A DNA stretch of 64,000 nt from JAFAGX01 sp035623335 (GCA_035623335.1 DASPTQ010000259.1:1-64000), one strand, 5' to 3'; shown: positions 38,353 through 48,333, counted from the stretch's first letter. Notes: generated by a model from the letters alone, not told the origin. Translations and numbers: made by a program.

Positions 38353-39831
38353 ATGATTGTCATGAAGTTTGGTGGTACTTCGGTTGAGGATGGCAAAGCC
38401 ATCGAGCGCGTAGCCGAGATCGTCGGTTCGCGCCTCGAGCAGAAGCCGGTGGTGGTCGTCAGCGCTCTGGCTCGGGTGACCGATGCGCTCGTGACCATGT
38501 CTCAGCTGGCGGCTTCCGGCGCGTTGGCGGAAGGCTTGCGCCTGCACCGCCAAGTGCGGCAGCGGCACTTTGCGGTCCTGGGCTCCTTGCTGAACGGCCG
38601 GGGAGAAACCGAGGTGCGTTCCCGCCTTCAGGCGCTGTTGGATTCCCTCGAGGATATGCTGCGCGGAGTGGCGGCTCTAGGTGAACTCTCTCCCCGGACG
38701 AGCGACAACCTCTTGTCGTTCGGCGAACTGCTGTCCAGCCAAATCGTCAGCACCGTCTTTCGCGCCCGGGGCATGGCTGCCGTGCTCGTCGATTCCCGCC
38801 AGATGATCGTGACCGACGCTTCCTACACTCGCGCGGTTCCCCAGGGGGAGGAAACCAACCGGCGGTTGCGCCAATCGTTGAAGCCATTGTTGACGAGCGG
38901 CCAGGTTCCGGTGATGGGAGGCTTCATCGCCGCCACTGCCGAAGGGGTTCCGACCACCCTCGGTCGGGGTGGTTCGGATTTTTCAGCCGCCCTGGTCGGC
39001 GCCGGCCTGGGTGCGCGCAAGATCGAGATTTGGACCGACGTCGAGGGAATGATGACCACCGACCCGCGCCTGTGTCCGGAGGCCAGGCGGATCGACATCA
39101 TCGGCTTCGACGAAGCCTCCGAGCTCGCCCACTTCGGCGCCAAAGTCTTGCATCCCGCAACCCTCATCCCGGCGGTCGAGAAGAATATTCCGGTGTACAT
39201 TCTCAATTCCCGGAATCCGGAGTCGAAGGGCACCTGCATTCGCGCTCATGCCCGGCCGAGCAAAACCATCCTGCGTTCGATCGCGGCCAAGCGGGGAGTC
39301 AGAGTAATCAATGTTCGCCTGCCGCGCATCGTCGCCCTGCCGCGCATCGTCGCCGGGCCAGGCTTCTTGCACGCGCTGTTTGAAGCCTTTGACCGCCATG
39401 CCTGCTCGGCTGATCTGGTCTCCACCTCTGACGTCAGTGTCTCGTTGGCGGTCGAGGCGTCGCGCGATCTTGCCGGCCTGGTGCAGGACTTAAAGCGTTT
39501 GGGCAGTGTGGAAGTCGAAGACAAGAAAGCCATCCTCTGCTTGGTCGGAGAGAAGCTTCGCGGTCGAATCGGCGTCGCCGCCCGCGTCTTCAGCGTGCTC
39601 GCTTCCGCCAGCATCAACGTTCACATGATTTCTCAAGGGGCCTCGGAGATCAACATCAGTTTCGTGATCGAAGAACGGGATGTTCCCGAAGCGGTCAAGC
39701 AACTGCACGCCTATTTCTTTGCCGAGAGAGCCGGCGACCCGCAGTGGCTAGCCAAGCGAGCCAATCGGGGAAGAGCCTTACCAGGCGAAAACAACGAGAG
39801 CTTGGCCGGCGCAACCAGGGCGGCATGGTAG
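38353..39831 (+). CDS. lysC: Aspartate kinase
   Basis: First enzyme of the lysine, threonine, methionine and isoleucine pathway; phosphorylates aspartate. 492 residues, with the N-terminal KFGGTSV, kinase domain to about 300 (TTLGRGGSDFSA, WTDVEGMMTTDPR) and two C-terminal ACT domains that normally bind the feedback inhibitor. An in-frame perfect 18-bp duplication gives LPRIVALPRIVA at the first ACT domain (about residue 323-334). The last 35 residues are low complexity. Class is that of the longer monofunctional LysC/ThrA-like kinases. Followed by hom, 165 bases downstream. Confidence 0.95.
   Translation: MIVMKFGGTSVEDGKAIERVAEIVGSRLEQKPVVVVSALARVTDALVTMSQLAASGALAEGLRLHRQVRQRHFAVLGSLLNGRGETEVRSRLQALLDSLEDMLRGVAALGELSPRTSDNLLSFGELLSSQIVSTVFRARGMAAVLVDSRQMIVTDASYTRAVPQGEETNRRLRQSLKPLLTSGQVPVMGGFIAATAEGVPTTLGRGGSDFSAALVGAGLGARKIEIWTDVEGMMTTDPRLCPEARRIDIIGFDEASELAHFGAKVLHPATLIPAVEKNIPVYILNSRNPESKGTCIRAHARPSKTILRSIAAKRGVRVINVRLPRIVALPRIVAGPGFLHALFEAFDRHACSADLVSTSDVSVSLAVEASRDLAGLVQDLKRLGSVEVEDKKAILCLVGEKLRGRIGVAARVFSVLASASINVHMISQGASEINISFVIEERDVPEAVKQLHAYFFAERAGDPQWLAKRANRGRALPGENNESLAGATRAAW
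39319..39354 (+). repeat. 18-bp tandem duplication within lysC
   Basis: CTGCCGCGCATCGTCGCC is repeated twice without change (39319-39336 and 39337-39354), adding LPRIVA to the protein. Identity of both copies suggests a recent slippage event. Confidence 0.85.
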
Positions 39832-39995
39832 GGACCTTTCCAAGAAGGAGAATCATGGGTTTGGAATCTCCCGGGGGGAGGAACGGCGAACCTGTGGATG
39901 TCGATCGGACGCCGCATTTTCTGACGCTCGAATCTCAGATTCAATCCCCCCGTTTCGCGCCAGGCCGGCTTGGCTACCTGAGGTTAGCCTGAGTC

Positions 39996-41297
39996 ATGGT
40001 CCGCGCCACTTCCCAGTCCGACAAAACCAAACTCGACCGGCAACCGGCTTCGAAAATCGCCCTGCTAGGCTTTGGAACTGTGGGCAGTGCCGTGGCACGG
40101 CTCCTCTATGCCCGCATGGACGAGCCCTGCCTCGAGCTCACCCATATATGCAATCGCCAGGTGAAGCGCAAGAAGGTGAGCTGGGTATCGGACCGTGTTT
40201 GCTGGACGGAGGATATTCAGGAGGTTCTCAGGTCGGACGTCAAGGTCGTCGCCGAACTCATCGGCGGTCTTCGTCCCGCCTATGACTGGGTCCGGCAGGC
40301 TCTCGAAGCCGGCAAATCCGTGGTCACGGCGAATAAACAGCTGATGGCGCGGCACGGGTCGGAATTGTTGGAACTGGCGCGCCGGAACCGACAGCAGCTC
40401 GCCTTTGGCGCCTGCGTAGGGGGCGGCATTCCCGTCCTCTCCGGGCTCGCGCAAGGCCTGGCGGGTGATCGGTTGTTCAAGATCTCCGGAATTCTGAACG
40501 GCACTTGCAATTACATTCTGACGCGAATCGAAGCGGGCGCTTCTTTCGCGGAGGCGCTCAAGGAGGCGCAGGCAGCCGGCTTCGCCGAGGCAGATCCGAC
40601 CGAGGATATCGACGGACTCGATGCGCGCGCCAAGCTGGTCATCCTGGTCCGGGTCGGTCTCAAGGCCGAGGTGTTGCCGGAGAATGTCTTATGCCGCTCG
40701 ATTCGCGACCTCGCGTTCGTCGACTTTCAGTATGCGCATGAACTCGGCTGTACCATTCGCCAGGTGTCTCGTGCCGAGATCCGTGACGGAAAGTTGCTGG
40801 TTGCCGTCGAGCCCGCGCTGGTTTCTCGCCGTTCCCCCCTGGCGGCCGTCGAGGGAGGAGAAAATATCGTCATCAGTACGGGCGAATTTGGCGGGGAGAC
40901 GGTATTCTCGGGACTTGGTGCCGGCGGCAATCCGACGGCCGTGGCCGTGGTCTCCGACCTTCTGCAGATCGTGCGTTATGCCTCCCCGCAACCCGCGGAT
41001 TCCGACCGTGCTTCCGCCCCTCTGACTGAGATCAGCAGCGATTTTGAAGCACCCCAGTATCTGCGCCTTGTGGTCAAGGACAGCCCAGGGATCCTGGCTG
41101 GACTGGCCGGCATTCTTTCGAAGTATGACATCAACATCGATGCCGTTTTTCAGAACTCCGGCCATGACAAGGCAGCCTTGCCCTTCGTCATTACTCTCGA
41201 AGCAACCAAGAGCAGTCGCATGGAAGCCGCTCTCGCGGAGATCAAGAGGTCGGCTTTCTTGATCGAGGCGCCGCTCCGAATGCCCATCCTCAGCTAG
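39996..41297 (+). CDS. hom: Homoserine dehydrogenase
   Basis: NAD(P)-dependent reduction of aspartate semialdehyde to homoserine. 433 residues: Rossmann domain with LLGFGTVGSAVARLL (about 23-37), catalytic domain with SGILNGTCNYILTRI and GFAEADPTEDIDGLDA, and a C-terminal ACT domain (about 350-430, YLRLVVKDSPGILAGLAGILS) for threonine feedback. All family blocks are present. Downstream of lysC on the same strand and probably in the same attenuated operon. Confidence 0.95.
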   Translation: MVRATSQSDKTKLDRQPASKIALLGFGTVGSAVARLLYARMDEPCLELTHICNRQVKRKKVSWVSDRVCWTEDIQEVLRSDVKVVAELIGGLRPAYDWVRQALEAGKSVVTANKQLMARHGSELLELARRNRQQLAFGACVGGGIPVLSGLAQGLAGDRLFKISGILNGTCNYILTRIEAGASFAEALKEAQAAGFAEADPTEDIDGLDARAKLVILVRVGLKAEVLPENVLCRSIRDLAFVDFQYAHELGCTIRQVSRAEIRDGKLLVAVEPALVSRRSPLAAVEGGENIVISTGEFGGETVFSGLGAGGNPTAVAVVSDLLQIVRYASPQPADSDRASAPLTEISSDFEAPQYLRLVVKDSPGILAGLAGILSKYDINIDAVFQNSGHDKAALPFVITLEATKSSRMEAALAEIKRSAFLIEAPLRMPILS

Positions 41298-41310
41298 GCC
41301 GGGGGCAGGC

Positions 41311-42975
41311 TCAAACTCCCCGGCGCATCTGCTCCACCAGATGTTCGCTCGAGCGCAGCGAGAAGGTAAGAATCGAGAGCACCGGCGGCTTGTCCGTGCC
41401 GTTCACAAAAACACTGCCGTCACAAACATAGAGATTGGAAATGTCGTGGGTTTGGCCGAATTGGTTGGTGACAAATTTCTTCGGGTCCTTGCCCATGCGG
41501 CAAGTGCCGAATTCGTGCTGACTGTAGCCGGGAATCTCAGGTTCGGCGTTCACCGACTCGACCACCCCCCCGCTAGCTCTCAGCACCTCGGCGCAGGCGT
41601 GCTTGGCATGCTCCCACATCTTCAGTTCGTTGCCTCCCCACTGAAAATGAATCCGCAGCTTGGGAATACCCAAGGAGTCCTTGGCGGCCGGATCAAGATC
41701 CACATAGTTTTTGCCGGAAGGCAAAGTCGGAATCTGCGCCATGAAACTGACCGGCGTCGGATAGCGGCGCTTCATCTCCCGCTTGAAGGACGAACCGAAA
41801 CCCTCGATGCCGTCGTAGTAGGCGGGAAACTCCCAGCAGCCACCATCAGGATACACCGCATAACCGCGAACAAAATTTTCTTCCCGGGGATGATTCAGGT
41901 TTTGCCACCGCGGCATCCAGGCGATCGAACTGTCGGAGACGTTGTCGGGAAAGCTGGGCTGCCCGAGCAGCTGCGGCAGGTAGCCGGAAACGCCCGCGTA
42001 CATCTGATCGCACAGGTTGCGCCCCAATTGGCCGCTGGAGTTGGCTAGACCGTCCGGCCACCGGGAGGATCTCGAGTTCAGCAGGATGCGGGTGGTCTCC
42101 AGGCAGGATGCGGCCACCACCACGGCCCGGCCTAAGACCTCATACTCCTGTCGACTGGCGCGGTCGATGTAGGCCACGCCCGAGGCTTTTCCCGCGTCAT
42201 CCAGCAGAACCTTTCTGGCCACGGCATTGGTGCGCAAATCCAGGGTTCCGCCGGCTTCCGCCTCGGGCAGAAGAAACCAGGGAGTCGAGAAAAAGGCACC
42301 CACCTCACAGCCGCTGGTACAGTCCCCGCAGAAGTGGCAGGCCGGGTGGCCGGCGTATGCGACGGTGAGTTGAGCGATGCGGTCGGGCAGGTAAGGAATT
42401 CCCAGCTTGCGCGCCCCGGCCTGTAGAATCATATCGAAACAGCGGAAATTCATGGGAGGCAGGTAGCTGCCGTCGGGATTGCTGGGACGGTTCTGGATGG
42501 TGCTGGCCACGCCAATCATCTTTTCCACGCGGGTGTAGTAAGGCGCCATCTCGTCGTAGCTCACCGGCCAATCCACGTCGACGCCGTCGAGGGAAGCCGC
42601 CTGAAAATCAATGGCGCCGTAGCGCGCCGCACTGCGTCCCCAAAAATTGGTCTTTCCTCCCACGGCAGAGCACCGCGGCCACATCCAGTTCGTACCCGGC
42701 GCTGTGGTATGCACCACTTCATTCTCCCAGGCCCCCTCAACATATTCGGTGTTCACAAAGTCAGGCTGCGATGGTGTTCGGGTCTGGGGATCGCCGAAGC
42801 CGCGGTATTTCATCTCCCAGGGCATGCGATGGTTGCGGAAGTCCTTCTGCGGGTCGAGCCGTCGGCCCGAGTTCAAAGCGCACACCTTGAGCCCGGCTGC
42901 GCACAGCCTATGGATCGCCATGCCGCCTCCGGCCCCGGTTCCAATCACAATCACGTCGTAAATCTGCTTGGGCAT
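41311..42975 (-). CDS. GMC-family FAD oxidoreductase (sugar/glycoside dehydrogenase type)
   Basis: 554 residues. FAD-binding VIGTGAGGG (about 10-18); GMC C-terminal domain with catalytic HEFGTCRMG and the final VCDGSVFVNGTDKPP block. A four-cysteine cluster CHFCGDCTSGC (Cys213, 216, 219, 223) lies where related dehydrogenases carry an iron-sulphur centre. It has no signal peptide of its own; it follows by 7 bases a Tat-targeted gluconate-2-dehydrogenase subunit-3-type gene, so it is likely exported piggy-back. Such pairs include glucoside 3-dehydrogenases, which is the proposed role here; true substrate unknown. Confidence 0.88.
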   Translation of the reverse strand: MPKQIYDVIVIGTGAGGGMAIHRLCAAGLKVCALNSGRRLDPQKDFRNHRMPWEMKYRGFGDPQTRTPSQPDFVNTEYVEGAWENEVVHTTAPGTNWMWPRCSAVGGKTNFWGRSAARYGAIDFQAASLDGVDVDWPVSYDEMAPYYTRVEKMIGVASTIQNRPSNPDGSYLPPMNFRCFDMILQAGARKLGIPYLPDRIAQLTVAYAGHPACHFCGDCTSGCEVGAFFSTPWFLLPEAEAGGTLDLRTNAVARKVLLDDAGKASGVAYIDRASRQEYEVLGRAVVVAASCLETTRILLNSRSSRWPDGLANSSGQLGRNLCDQMYAGVSGYLPQLLGQPSFPDNVSDSSIAWMPRWQNLNHPREENFVRGYAVYPDGGCWEFPAYYDGIEGFGSSFKREMKRRYPTPVSFMAQIPTLPSGKNYVDLDPAAKDSLGIPKLRIHFQWGGNELKMWEHAKHACAEVLRASGGVVESVNAEPEIPGYSQHEFGTCRMGKDPKKFVTNQFGQTHDISNLYVCDGSVFVNGTDKPPVLSILTFSLRSSEHLVEQMRRGV

Positions 42976-42982
42976 CGAGACC

Positions 42983-43594
42983 TTAGAACCGGGGTGGGGG
43001 AAGATGAAGGTGCTCAGGATCGTCCTGGTGGGGACAGGCCGGTGATTCGGCGTAGAACTGCAAGCCGGGGAAATCCAATTCCTTGAGACCGACCTCGCTG
43101 GTATAGAAGCCCATAATCGTGTACTCGCGCATCAGGTCGAAGAAACGGCGTCCAGGTTGCTCGCCCGGACGATACTTCTTCTTGTAGGCGAGGGGCTCGA
43201 GCAGTGCTACCTGCGCTTCCGGGGTGAGCCCAAGGAAGGGCTTGCCCTCGAGTTTCTGGCTGTGGCTGTTCAGCCATGCGAGGCCGGTGCGGAAGTTGTG
43301 CTGCAGATCGGGATCTCTCGACGTCATGACGTCGATGAATTCGGCCACCCCCGCCTCGCCGGCCCCGGGGGTATCGTCGGTGGGAATGATGATGGCGGCC
43401 AAGCGTTCGACCAAGGCATACTCCGTGGCGGTGAAGAACTGGGGTCGATACTGAGCCGGCGGGATTTGTGCCAGCCGGCTCGGCATGGAACAGCCGGCAA
43501 AACTCCACTTGCTGAAAGCCGGAAAGGTTGCGGCTGCGGCGGCCATCGATAGCATCCGCAGGATTTCACGTCGCTCAAGATTTTGACCCGCCAT
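42983..43594 (-). CDS. Gluconate 2-dehydrogenase subunit 3-type protein (Tat-targeted)
   Basis: 203 residues. Twin-arginine signal ERREILRMLSMAAAAATF (about 7-25), then the small-subunit family domain (FFTATEYALVERLAAIIIPTDDTPGAGEAGVAEFID...; FFDLMREYTIMGFYTS). It normally assembles with a GMC partner and carries it through the Tat system. Located 7 bases before the GMC gene. Gap 43595-43814 to the next gene shows no gene. Confidence 0.88.
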   Translation of the reverse strand: MAGQNLERREILRMLSMAAAAATFPAFSKWSFAGCSMPSRLAQIPPAQYRPQFFTATEYALVERLAAIIIPTDDTPGAGEAGVAEFIDVMTSRDPDLQHNFRTGLAWLNSHSQKLEGKPFLGLTPEAQVALLEPLAYKKKYRPGEQPGRRFFDLMREYTIMGFYTSEVGLKELDFPGLQFYAESPACPHQDDPEHLHLPPPRF

Positions 43595-43814
43595 TCGGGC
43601 TCTCTAAACCGCATCTCCCCCGGGAAACCGAAAACGGTAACCGCGAGAACGCAATGGCACTAAGGCCTAAGCCGGCATCCTGGCGTTGTCCGTGGTTGGC
43701 CCGGGCAAGGACCTTGTCCAGGAGACAGTGTAACCAGACGCAGTTCGCCAATGTACCACATTTTTCTTGCCTCGCTTGGCGGGTATCCTCCGCGGAGCGG
43801 CGCGCAGCCCGCGG

Positions 43815-45059
43815 TCAGAATTGCGGTACCACGGCCTTGGCTTCCTCGAGCGTGATCCGCTGCTTTTTCCGGTAGGCGAGATTGGCCATGTGGGCGGCGA
43901 TCGCCGACTGGTAGCCGATTTCGACCGGGGCGTTCGGAGTCTTCCGCGTGCGCACGCAATCAATCCAGTTGCCCATGTGGTCTTGATCCTTGGTCTTGCC
44001 CACCAGCGCGGCGCCGTGCGGCCGGTTGACCTTCTCCGGAAAAAATCGAATCGACTCTCCCTCCTCGCCGTTCACCATGTCGGATTCCGACCATCCATGT
44101 TCGATGGTTCCGTCGCTCCCCAAGATGTGCTCGCCCAGACCGTAGTGACGGTTGCTGAAGGTGGATTGCCAGCTCCAAATCAGGTCATTCGGAAACTCCA
44201 GCGTGACCGCAATCGTGTCCGGCACTTGGCGGCCGTCTTTTTCCGAAAATACGCCGCCCGACATGGAAGCTGCCGTCGGCAGCGGCAACTCGAGCGCACT
44301 CATGATCCATGCCACCTGATGCACCATATTCTCGGTGACGTTGCCGCCGGAGAATTCCCAGAATAACCGCCAGTTGATCAGGCGAAACCCGTCAAAGGGG
44401 CGGTCCGGCCGGCCGTTCAGAAATGCACTCCAGTTCACATTCTCGGGGGTGCAATCCGCCGGGACGCGGCGCACCCACTGGCCTTGGCCGTGGGGCGTGT
44501 TGCGGCTCATCCAGGAATTTACCTGGGTGACCTTTCCCAGCAATCCATCTTTGATCCATCGCTTGGCGTCCGCCAAGGCGCCCGAGCTCTCCCACTGCAA
44601 TCCGATCTGCACGACGCGCCCGGATTGGTGGGCGGCCGCCAGACATTGCTCCGCCTCGGGAATCGACCAAGTCATGGTCTTTTCCGCGTACAGGTCCTTG
44701 CCTGCCGCCAAGGTATCGAGAAAATGGCGGGCGTGGGTGTGCAGTGGGCTGGCGACGATCACCGCATCCACGTCCTTCCGGTCGAGGAGCGGGCGGTGAT
44801 CGTCGAAGGTGGTGATGCCCGGAGCCACCTTCCTGGCGGCTTCGAAGCGCCCGCGATAAACATCGGCAATGGCCACCACCTGCACGTTGGGAACGGCCTT
44901 GACCTCGTCGAGCAGGTCCTGGCCACGATTGCCTACCCCGATCATTCCCACCCGAACCCGGTCGTTGGCACCGAGCACGCGCGCCGGCGGATAGGCCAGG
45001 AGAGCTGCCGTCCCCAACCCAGTCTGCTTCAGAAAATCCCGCCTTGTCGGCTTGAACAT
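43815..45059 (-). CDS. Gfo/Idh/MocA oxidoreductase, Tat-targeted
   Basis: 414 residues. Tat signal RRDFLKQTGLGTAALLA (about 6-22), Rossmann fold GMIGVGNRG (38-46), the conserved EKTMTW block (EKP-type lysine position) and the family C-terminal domain. NAD(P) is expected to be tightly bound, as in periplasmic glucose-fructose oxidoreductase. Part of a minus-strand cluster with a sugar isomerase 6 bases away. Probably oxidises or epimerises a sugar or 3-keto glycoside in the periplasm; inferred. Confidence 0.88.
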   Translation of the reverse strand: MFKPTRRDFLKQTGLGTAALLAYPPARVLGANDRVRVGMIGVGNRGQDLLDEVKAVPNVQVVAIADVYRGRFEAARKVAPGITTFDDHRPLLDRKDVDAVIVASPLHTHARHFLDTLAAGKDLYAEKTMTWSIPEAEQCLAAAHQSGRVVQIGLQWESSGALADAKRWIKDGLLGKVTQVNSWMSRNTPHGQGQWVRRVPADCTPENVNWSAFLNGRPDRPFDGFRLINWRLFWEFSGGNVTENMVHQVAWIMSALELPLPTAASMSGGVFSEKDGRQVPDTIAVTLEFPNDLIWSWQSTFSNRHYGLGEHILGSDGTIEHGWSESDMVNGEEGESIRFFPEKVNRPHGAALVGKTKDQDHMGNWIDCVRTRKTPNAPVEIGYQSAIAAHMANLAYRKKQRITLEEAKAVVPQF

Positions 45060-45065
45060 GGCTGC

Positions 45066-46031
45066 TTACAACGCTCCTGCCTGTTGCAACAGGTTCTTCA
45101 TCCCCGACCAGCTCCGGCGCGAGGACTGTTCGGCAGTGCCGCCGCCCTGCCAGTGGGTTTCCAGGCTCACGGCGAAGTGATAGCCATCGCGCTTGAGCGC
45201 TTGAAATTGCCCCCGCCAGTCGACGATCCCCGTTCCCATGGCCGCCCAGTCGTACTCCTTGCCCTGCTTCACGGTATCCTTGCAATGGCAGTGACCGATC
45301 CGCTGCTTGGGCAAGAGATTGTAGCCGTCGGGATAGGCCTTCTCACCGTTGGCCGCGGCGTTTCCCGGGTCCCAGTTGAGCATAAGGTGAGGAGATTCGA
45401 TAGCCCGCAGGACCTTGGCCGCTTCCGCCCCGGTACTGGTATTGAGCCCTCCGTCATTTTCGAGAAGCAGAATCACTCCCCTCTTTCCTGCCTTGTCGGC
45501 GGCGCTACGCAGTGTCTCATTGATGGCCTCGCGATACGGCTCGGGATTGTCCAATCTCCAGAAATCAAAGCAGCGTACGCGATCGGTCGCAAACGCTTTG
45601 GCTAGTTCGAGGCTGCGCTCGAGCACTTCGTCCTGCTGCTGAAAGCTGAAGCCGGCGTGAAAATCCTCCGCTGGTCTTTCCTTGGCCCGGGGATCGTCTT
45701 TCCACGCCACTTTAAAGAGCGGGCTGGCGATATCGGTCACGCGCAACTCGTATTTCTTGAGAATGCGCTGCGCTTCGGCAATCTCCCGGGTGTCGAGACT
45801 GACGATGTTCTTCCGCCACATGCCACGCAATTCGATCCATTGCATTCCGAATTCGCGCGCGGCCACTTCGCAGGATCGACCGAAATCCTGAGAAATCTCG
45901 TCGTTGATAACCGCGACGCGAAAGGGTGAGTGCAGGACCTCGCTGGGACGGCCCTCGGCGGGGAAGGATCCGGCCAGAGCAGCTCCCGCCACCGTCATGC
46001 CGGCCAGAAAATCGCGCCGCGACATTCCCAT
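45066..46031 (-). CDS. Sugar phosphate isomerase/epimerase-like TIM barrel, Tat-targeted
   Basis: 321 residues with Tat signal SRRDFLAGMTVAGAALAGS (about 4-22). The AP-endonuclease-2-type barrel shows the usual metal ligands: Glu in LLLENDGG, Asp in NWDPGN, His in GHCHCKD and Glu in SLETHW. The export signal means it does not act on phosphosugars in the cytoplasm; a sugar or keto-sugar isomerase or lyase in the periplasm is more likely. Followed by the Gfo/Idh gene after 6 bases. Confidence 0.85.
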   Translation of the reverse strand: MGMSRRDFLAGMTVAGAALAGSFPAEGRPSEVLHSPFRVAVINDEISQDFGRSCEVAAREFGMQWIELRGMWRKNIVSLDTREIAEAQRILKKYELRVTDIASPLFKVAWKDDPRAKERPAEDFHAGFSFQQQDEVLERSLELAKAFATDRVRCFDFWRLDNPEPYREAINETLRSAADKAGKRGVILLLENDGGLNTSTGAEAAKVLRAIESPHLMLNWDPGNAAANGEKAYPDGYNLLPKQRIGHCHCKDTVKQGKEYDWAAMGTGIVDWRGQFQALKRDGYHFAVSLETHWQGGGTAEQSSRRSWSGMKNLLQQAGAL

Positions 46032-46056
46032 GGTTAGGTCAGACTCCGCCTTCCTC

Positions 46057-47319
46057 TCAAACCACCTGAGCGGCTTCCTTCTTGAGAGTGATGGTGGCGT
46101 TGCTGATCAGCGGCTTCGCCCAGAAGCCAACGCTGAAGACCACGGCAAAGGTGAGGTAGAGAAACGCCACGCCGCTGCGCAATCCCAGATGATCGCCGAT
46201 CCGCCCGATGATCAGCGGTACAATGGCACCCCCCATGATTCCCGTGCTCAGAATGCCGGAGAAGGATCCGTGGTACTCCGCCACCGAATTGAGAGCCAGG
46301 GAAACGATGATCGGCCACATGATCGAAGCGAAGAGACCGATCGCCGGGAAGGCGACGACCGACACGTTGGCCGGACCAAACAAGGCCGCGGACAAGCAAG
46401 CCAGCGCTCCCACGGAGGTCCCGATCAGGAGCTTGCGGCTATCAAAGATCTTCAACAGCAACATACCGATCAGACAGCCGATGGTGAGCAGCCCCCAAAA
46501 CCAGGAAACCACGGCCGCGCCCGTGGTGTGAGGATCGAAGGCGTGATACCTGGCGAGAAACTCCGACATCCAGTCGGCCGTCCCCTGTTCGCAGCCTACA
46601 TAGGCGAACATGGCGACAAAATACATCCAGACAATCGGCTTGCGCGCCAGCCGGCGATACATCTCCCAAGAACCGGCCCGCTCCTCGTCGGTATGCTCGA
46701 CTTGGGGGAATCGGGTGAAGGCCAGAATCACCACCATGAGGAAGGCAAAAACCGTGAAGATCCAGTAAACCGACGCCCACGGCAGACCCGCGGGGGTCAG
46801 ACCACCCAGAACGCGGAGCAGAAAATTAGGCTGGGGCGCCGGTGTCCCGAGATTCAGCACCAGGTAGGAATAGATCCGCGGACTGAGAAACGACGCGCTG
46901 CAGAAGATGAATTGGGCAAACGCCGAGTTAAATGCGTAGTGCTCTTCTCCGCCGGAAACGCGCAACAAAGGATTGATGGCGACCTGCAGGATGGCCATCC
47001 CAGCCCCGATAACGAAATAGGAGACCATGGCGACGCGGTATTGCGGCAGCAAGGCAAAGCTCAGGGAGCCTAAGGTGCCGGCGAGAAAGGCCACGATCAT
47101 CACCGGCTTCTCGGTGAAGCGCTCGACCAGAAACCCGGCGGGAATCGACATGACGCCGTAGGCGATAAAGAAGGCGAATGCCAATAAACCCGCCGCCGTC
47201 AAGCTCACGTGAAAACTACTGATGATGTCCGGCACGATGGGACCCAGAATGTTCGTGAGGAGCGACATCACGAAGAAGGTCAGGAAGACCAGCGCGACCA
47301 TTTGGCGGTTTCTTGGCAT
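46057..47319 (-). CDS. MFS sugar transporter
   Basis: 420 residues from ATG 47319, with about 12 membrane helices and the pattern of FucP-like major facilitator permeases (MSIPAGFLVERFTEKP, GAGMAILQVAINPLLR). A TTG upstream at 47400 would extend the start with a non-membrane segment and is not preferred. In the sugar locus it is the candidate inner-membrane importer. Confidence 0.88.
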   Translation of the reverse strand: MPRNRQMVALVFLTFFVMSLLTNILGPIVPDIISSFHVSLTAAGLLAFAFFIAYGVMSIPAGFLVERFTEKPVMIVAFLAGTLGSLSFALLPQYRVAMVSYFVIGAGMAILQVAINPLLRVSGGEEHYAFNSAFAQFIFCSASFLSPRIYSYLVLNLGTPAPQPNFLLRVLGGLTPAGLPWASVYWIFTVFAFLMVVILAFTRFPQVEHTDEERAGSWEMYRRLARKPIVWMYFVAMFAYVGCEQGTADWMSEFLARYHAFDPHTTGAAVVSWFWGLLTIGCLIGMLLLKIFDSRKLLIGTSVGALACLSAALFGPANVSVVAFPAIGLFASIMWPIIVSLALNSVAEYHGSFSGILSTGIMGGAIVPLIIGRIGDHLGLRSGVAFLYLTFAVVFSVGFWAKPLISNATITLKKEAAQVV

Positions 47320-47403
47320 AGGTTCGAGCGGCACTCCGTGGGGCGGCAGGCTAGGGAGGACGAATCCCGAACCGTTTCTAGAACCCCGAGTCAGTTCCAA
47401 ACA

Positions 47404-48333
47404 TCAGTCTGGCTGAGCGAAGCGGTGGTGCCAGACCCGGGCTGCGCCAATGAGATTCGCGTTCTCCCCGAGCGATGCCAGCAGCAGTTGGGTCTTTTCC
47501 CAGGGGACAAAGCGGCAACCCTGGCCGATTACGCTGCGGATTCGGTCGAGAAGAAGGTCGGCACTCTTCATCAGGCTGCCGCCCAACACGATTGCGTCCG
47601 GCGTAAACAGGTTGATCAGATTGGCCAGACCCAGGCCTAAATAGTACGCCTCTCGTGTCACCGCACGGCAAGCCAATTCGTCTCCTTGCCGTGCCAGTTC
47701 GCAGATACGCTTGGCCGTGGGATGGTCGCGAGACTCGCCACCGCCCGATCTCTCGCTCTCGAACCATGCGGCCATCGCTGGACCGGTGGCCAGCGCCTCC
47801 CAGCAGCCGCGGAAACCGCAAGAGCACGGGGGCCCGGCGGGGTCAATCACGTGATGGCCAATTTCGGGGTGTGCCCCGTCGACACCCCGATAAAGTTGGC
47901 CGTTCACAATGATGCCCCCGCCGATACCGGTCCCAAGGGTGACGTACACCAAATTCGACCGGTTTTTGCCCGCGCCCCAACCTGCCTCGCCCAGAGCACC
48001 GGCGTCGCCGTCGTTTTCAAGAGCCACGCGGACTCCGAAAATCTCAGACAGCTGGCGTACCGGATTTCTTCCCCGCCAGCGGGGAAGAAAGTCGACGTCG
48101 CCAAATTCGCCGGTGACTGGATTGACAGGGCCGGTTGAGCCCATGCCAATACCCTCGATCTTCTGGCCGGCATCCGCGAAGCTTTTCTCGAGCATGCCGA
48201 CCACGACTTTGAATCCATCCTCATAGCTGCGGTCCGGATCGGACGGCGCTTCCATCCGCGACAGCACTTTGCCGTCACCATCCACGACACCCACCGCGAT
48301 CTTCGTTCCCCCGATGTCCACCGCCCCGATCAT
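47404..48333 (-). CDS. ROK-family sugar kinase
   Basis: 309 residues from ATG 48333, which has AAGGGG 4 bases upstream. N-terminal phosphate loop AVDIGGTKIAVG, catalytic ENDGDAGALGE region (about 105-115) and the ROK zinc motif CSCGFRGCWE. Glucokinase-like or N-acetyl-sugar kinase; exact sugar not readable. In the cluster it probably phosphorylates the imported sugar. Confidence 0.9.
   Translation of the reverse strand: MIGAVDIGGTKIAVGVVDGDGKVLSRMEAPSDPDRSYEDGFKVVVGMLEKSFADAGQKIEGIGMGSTGPVNPVTGEFGDVDFLPRWRGRNPVRQLSEIFGVRVALENDGDAGALGEAGWGAGKNRSNLVYVTLGTGIGGGIIVNGQLYRGVDGAHPEIGHHVIDPAGPPCSCGFRGCWEALATGPAMAAWFESERSGGGESRDHPTAKRICELARQGDELACRAVTREAYYLGLGLANLINLFTPDAIVLGGSLMKSADLLLDRIRSVIGQGCRFVPWEKTQLLLASLGENANLIGAARVWHHRFAQPD

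Noticed and set aside
43660..43963. Minus-strand frames of about 98 codons in the gap before the GMC subunit gene
   Set aside because: Arg/Ser/Pro-rich, overlap the end of the Gfo/Idh gene and have no domain.
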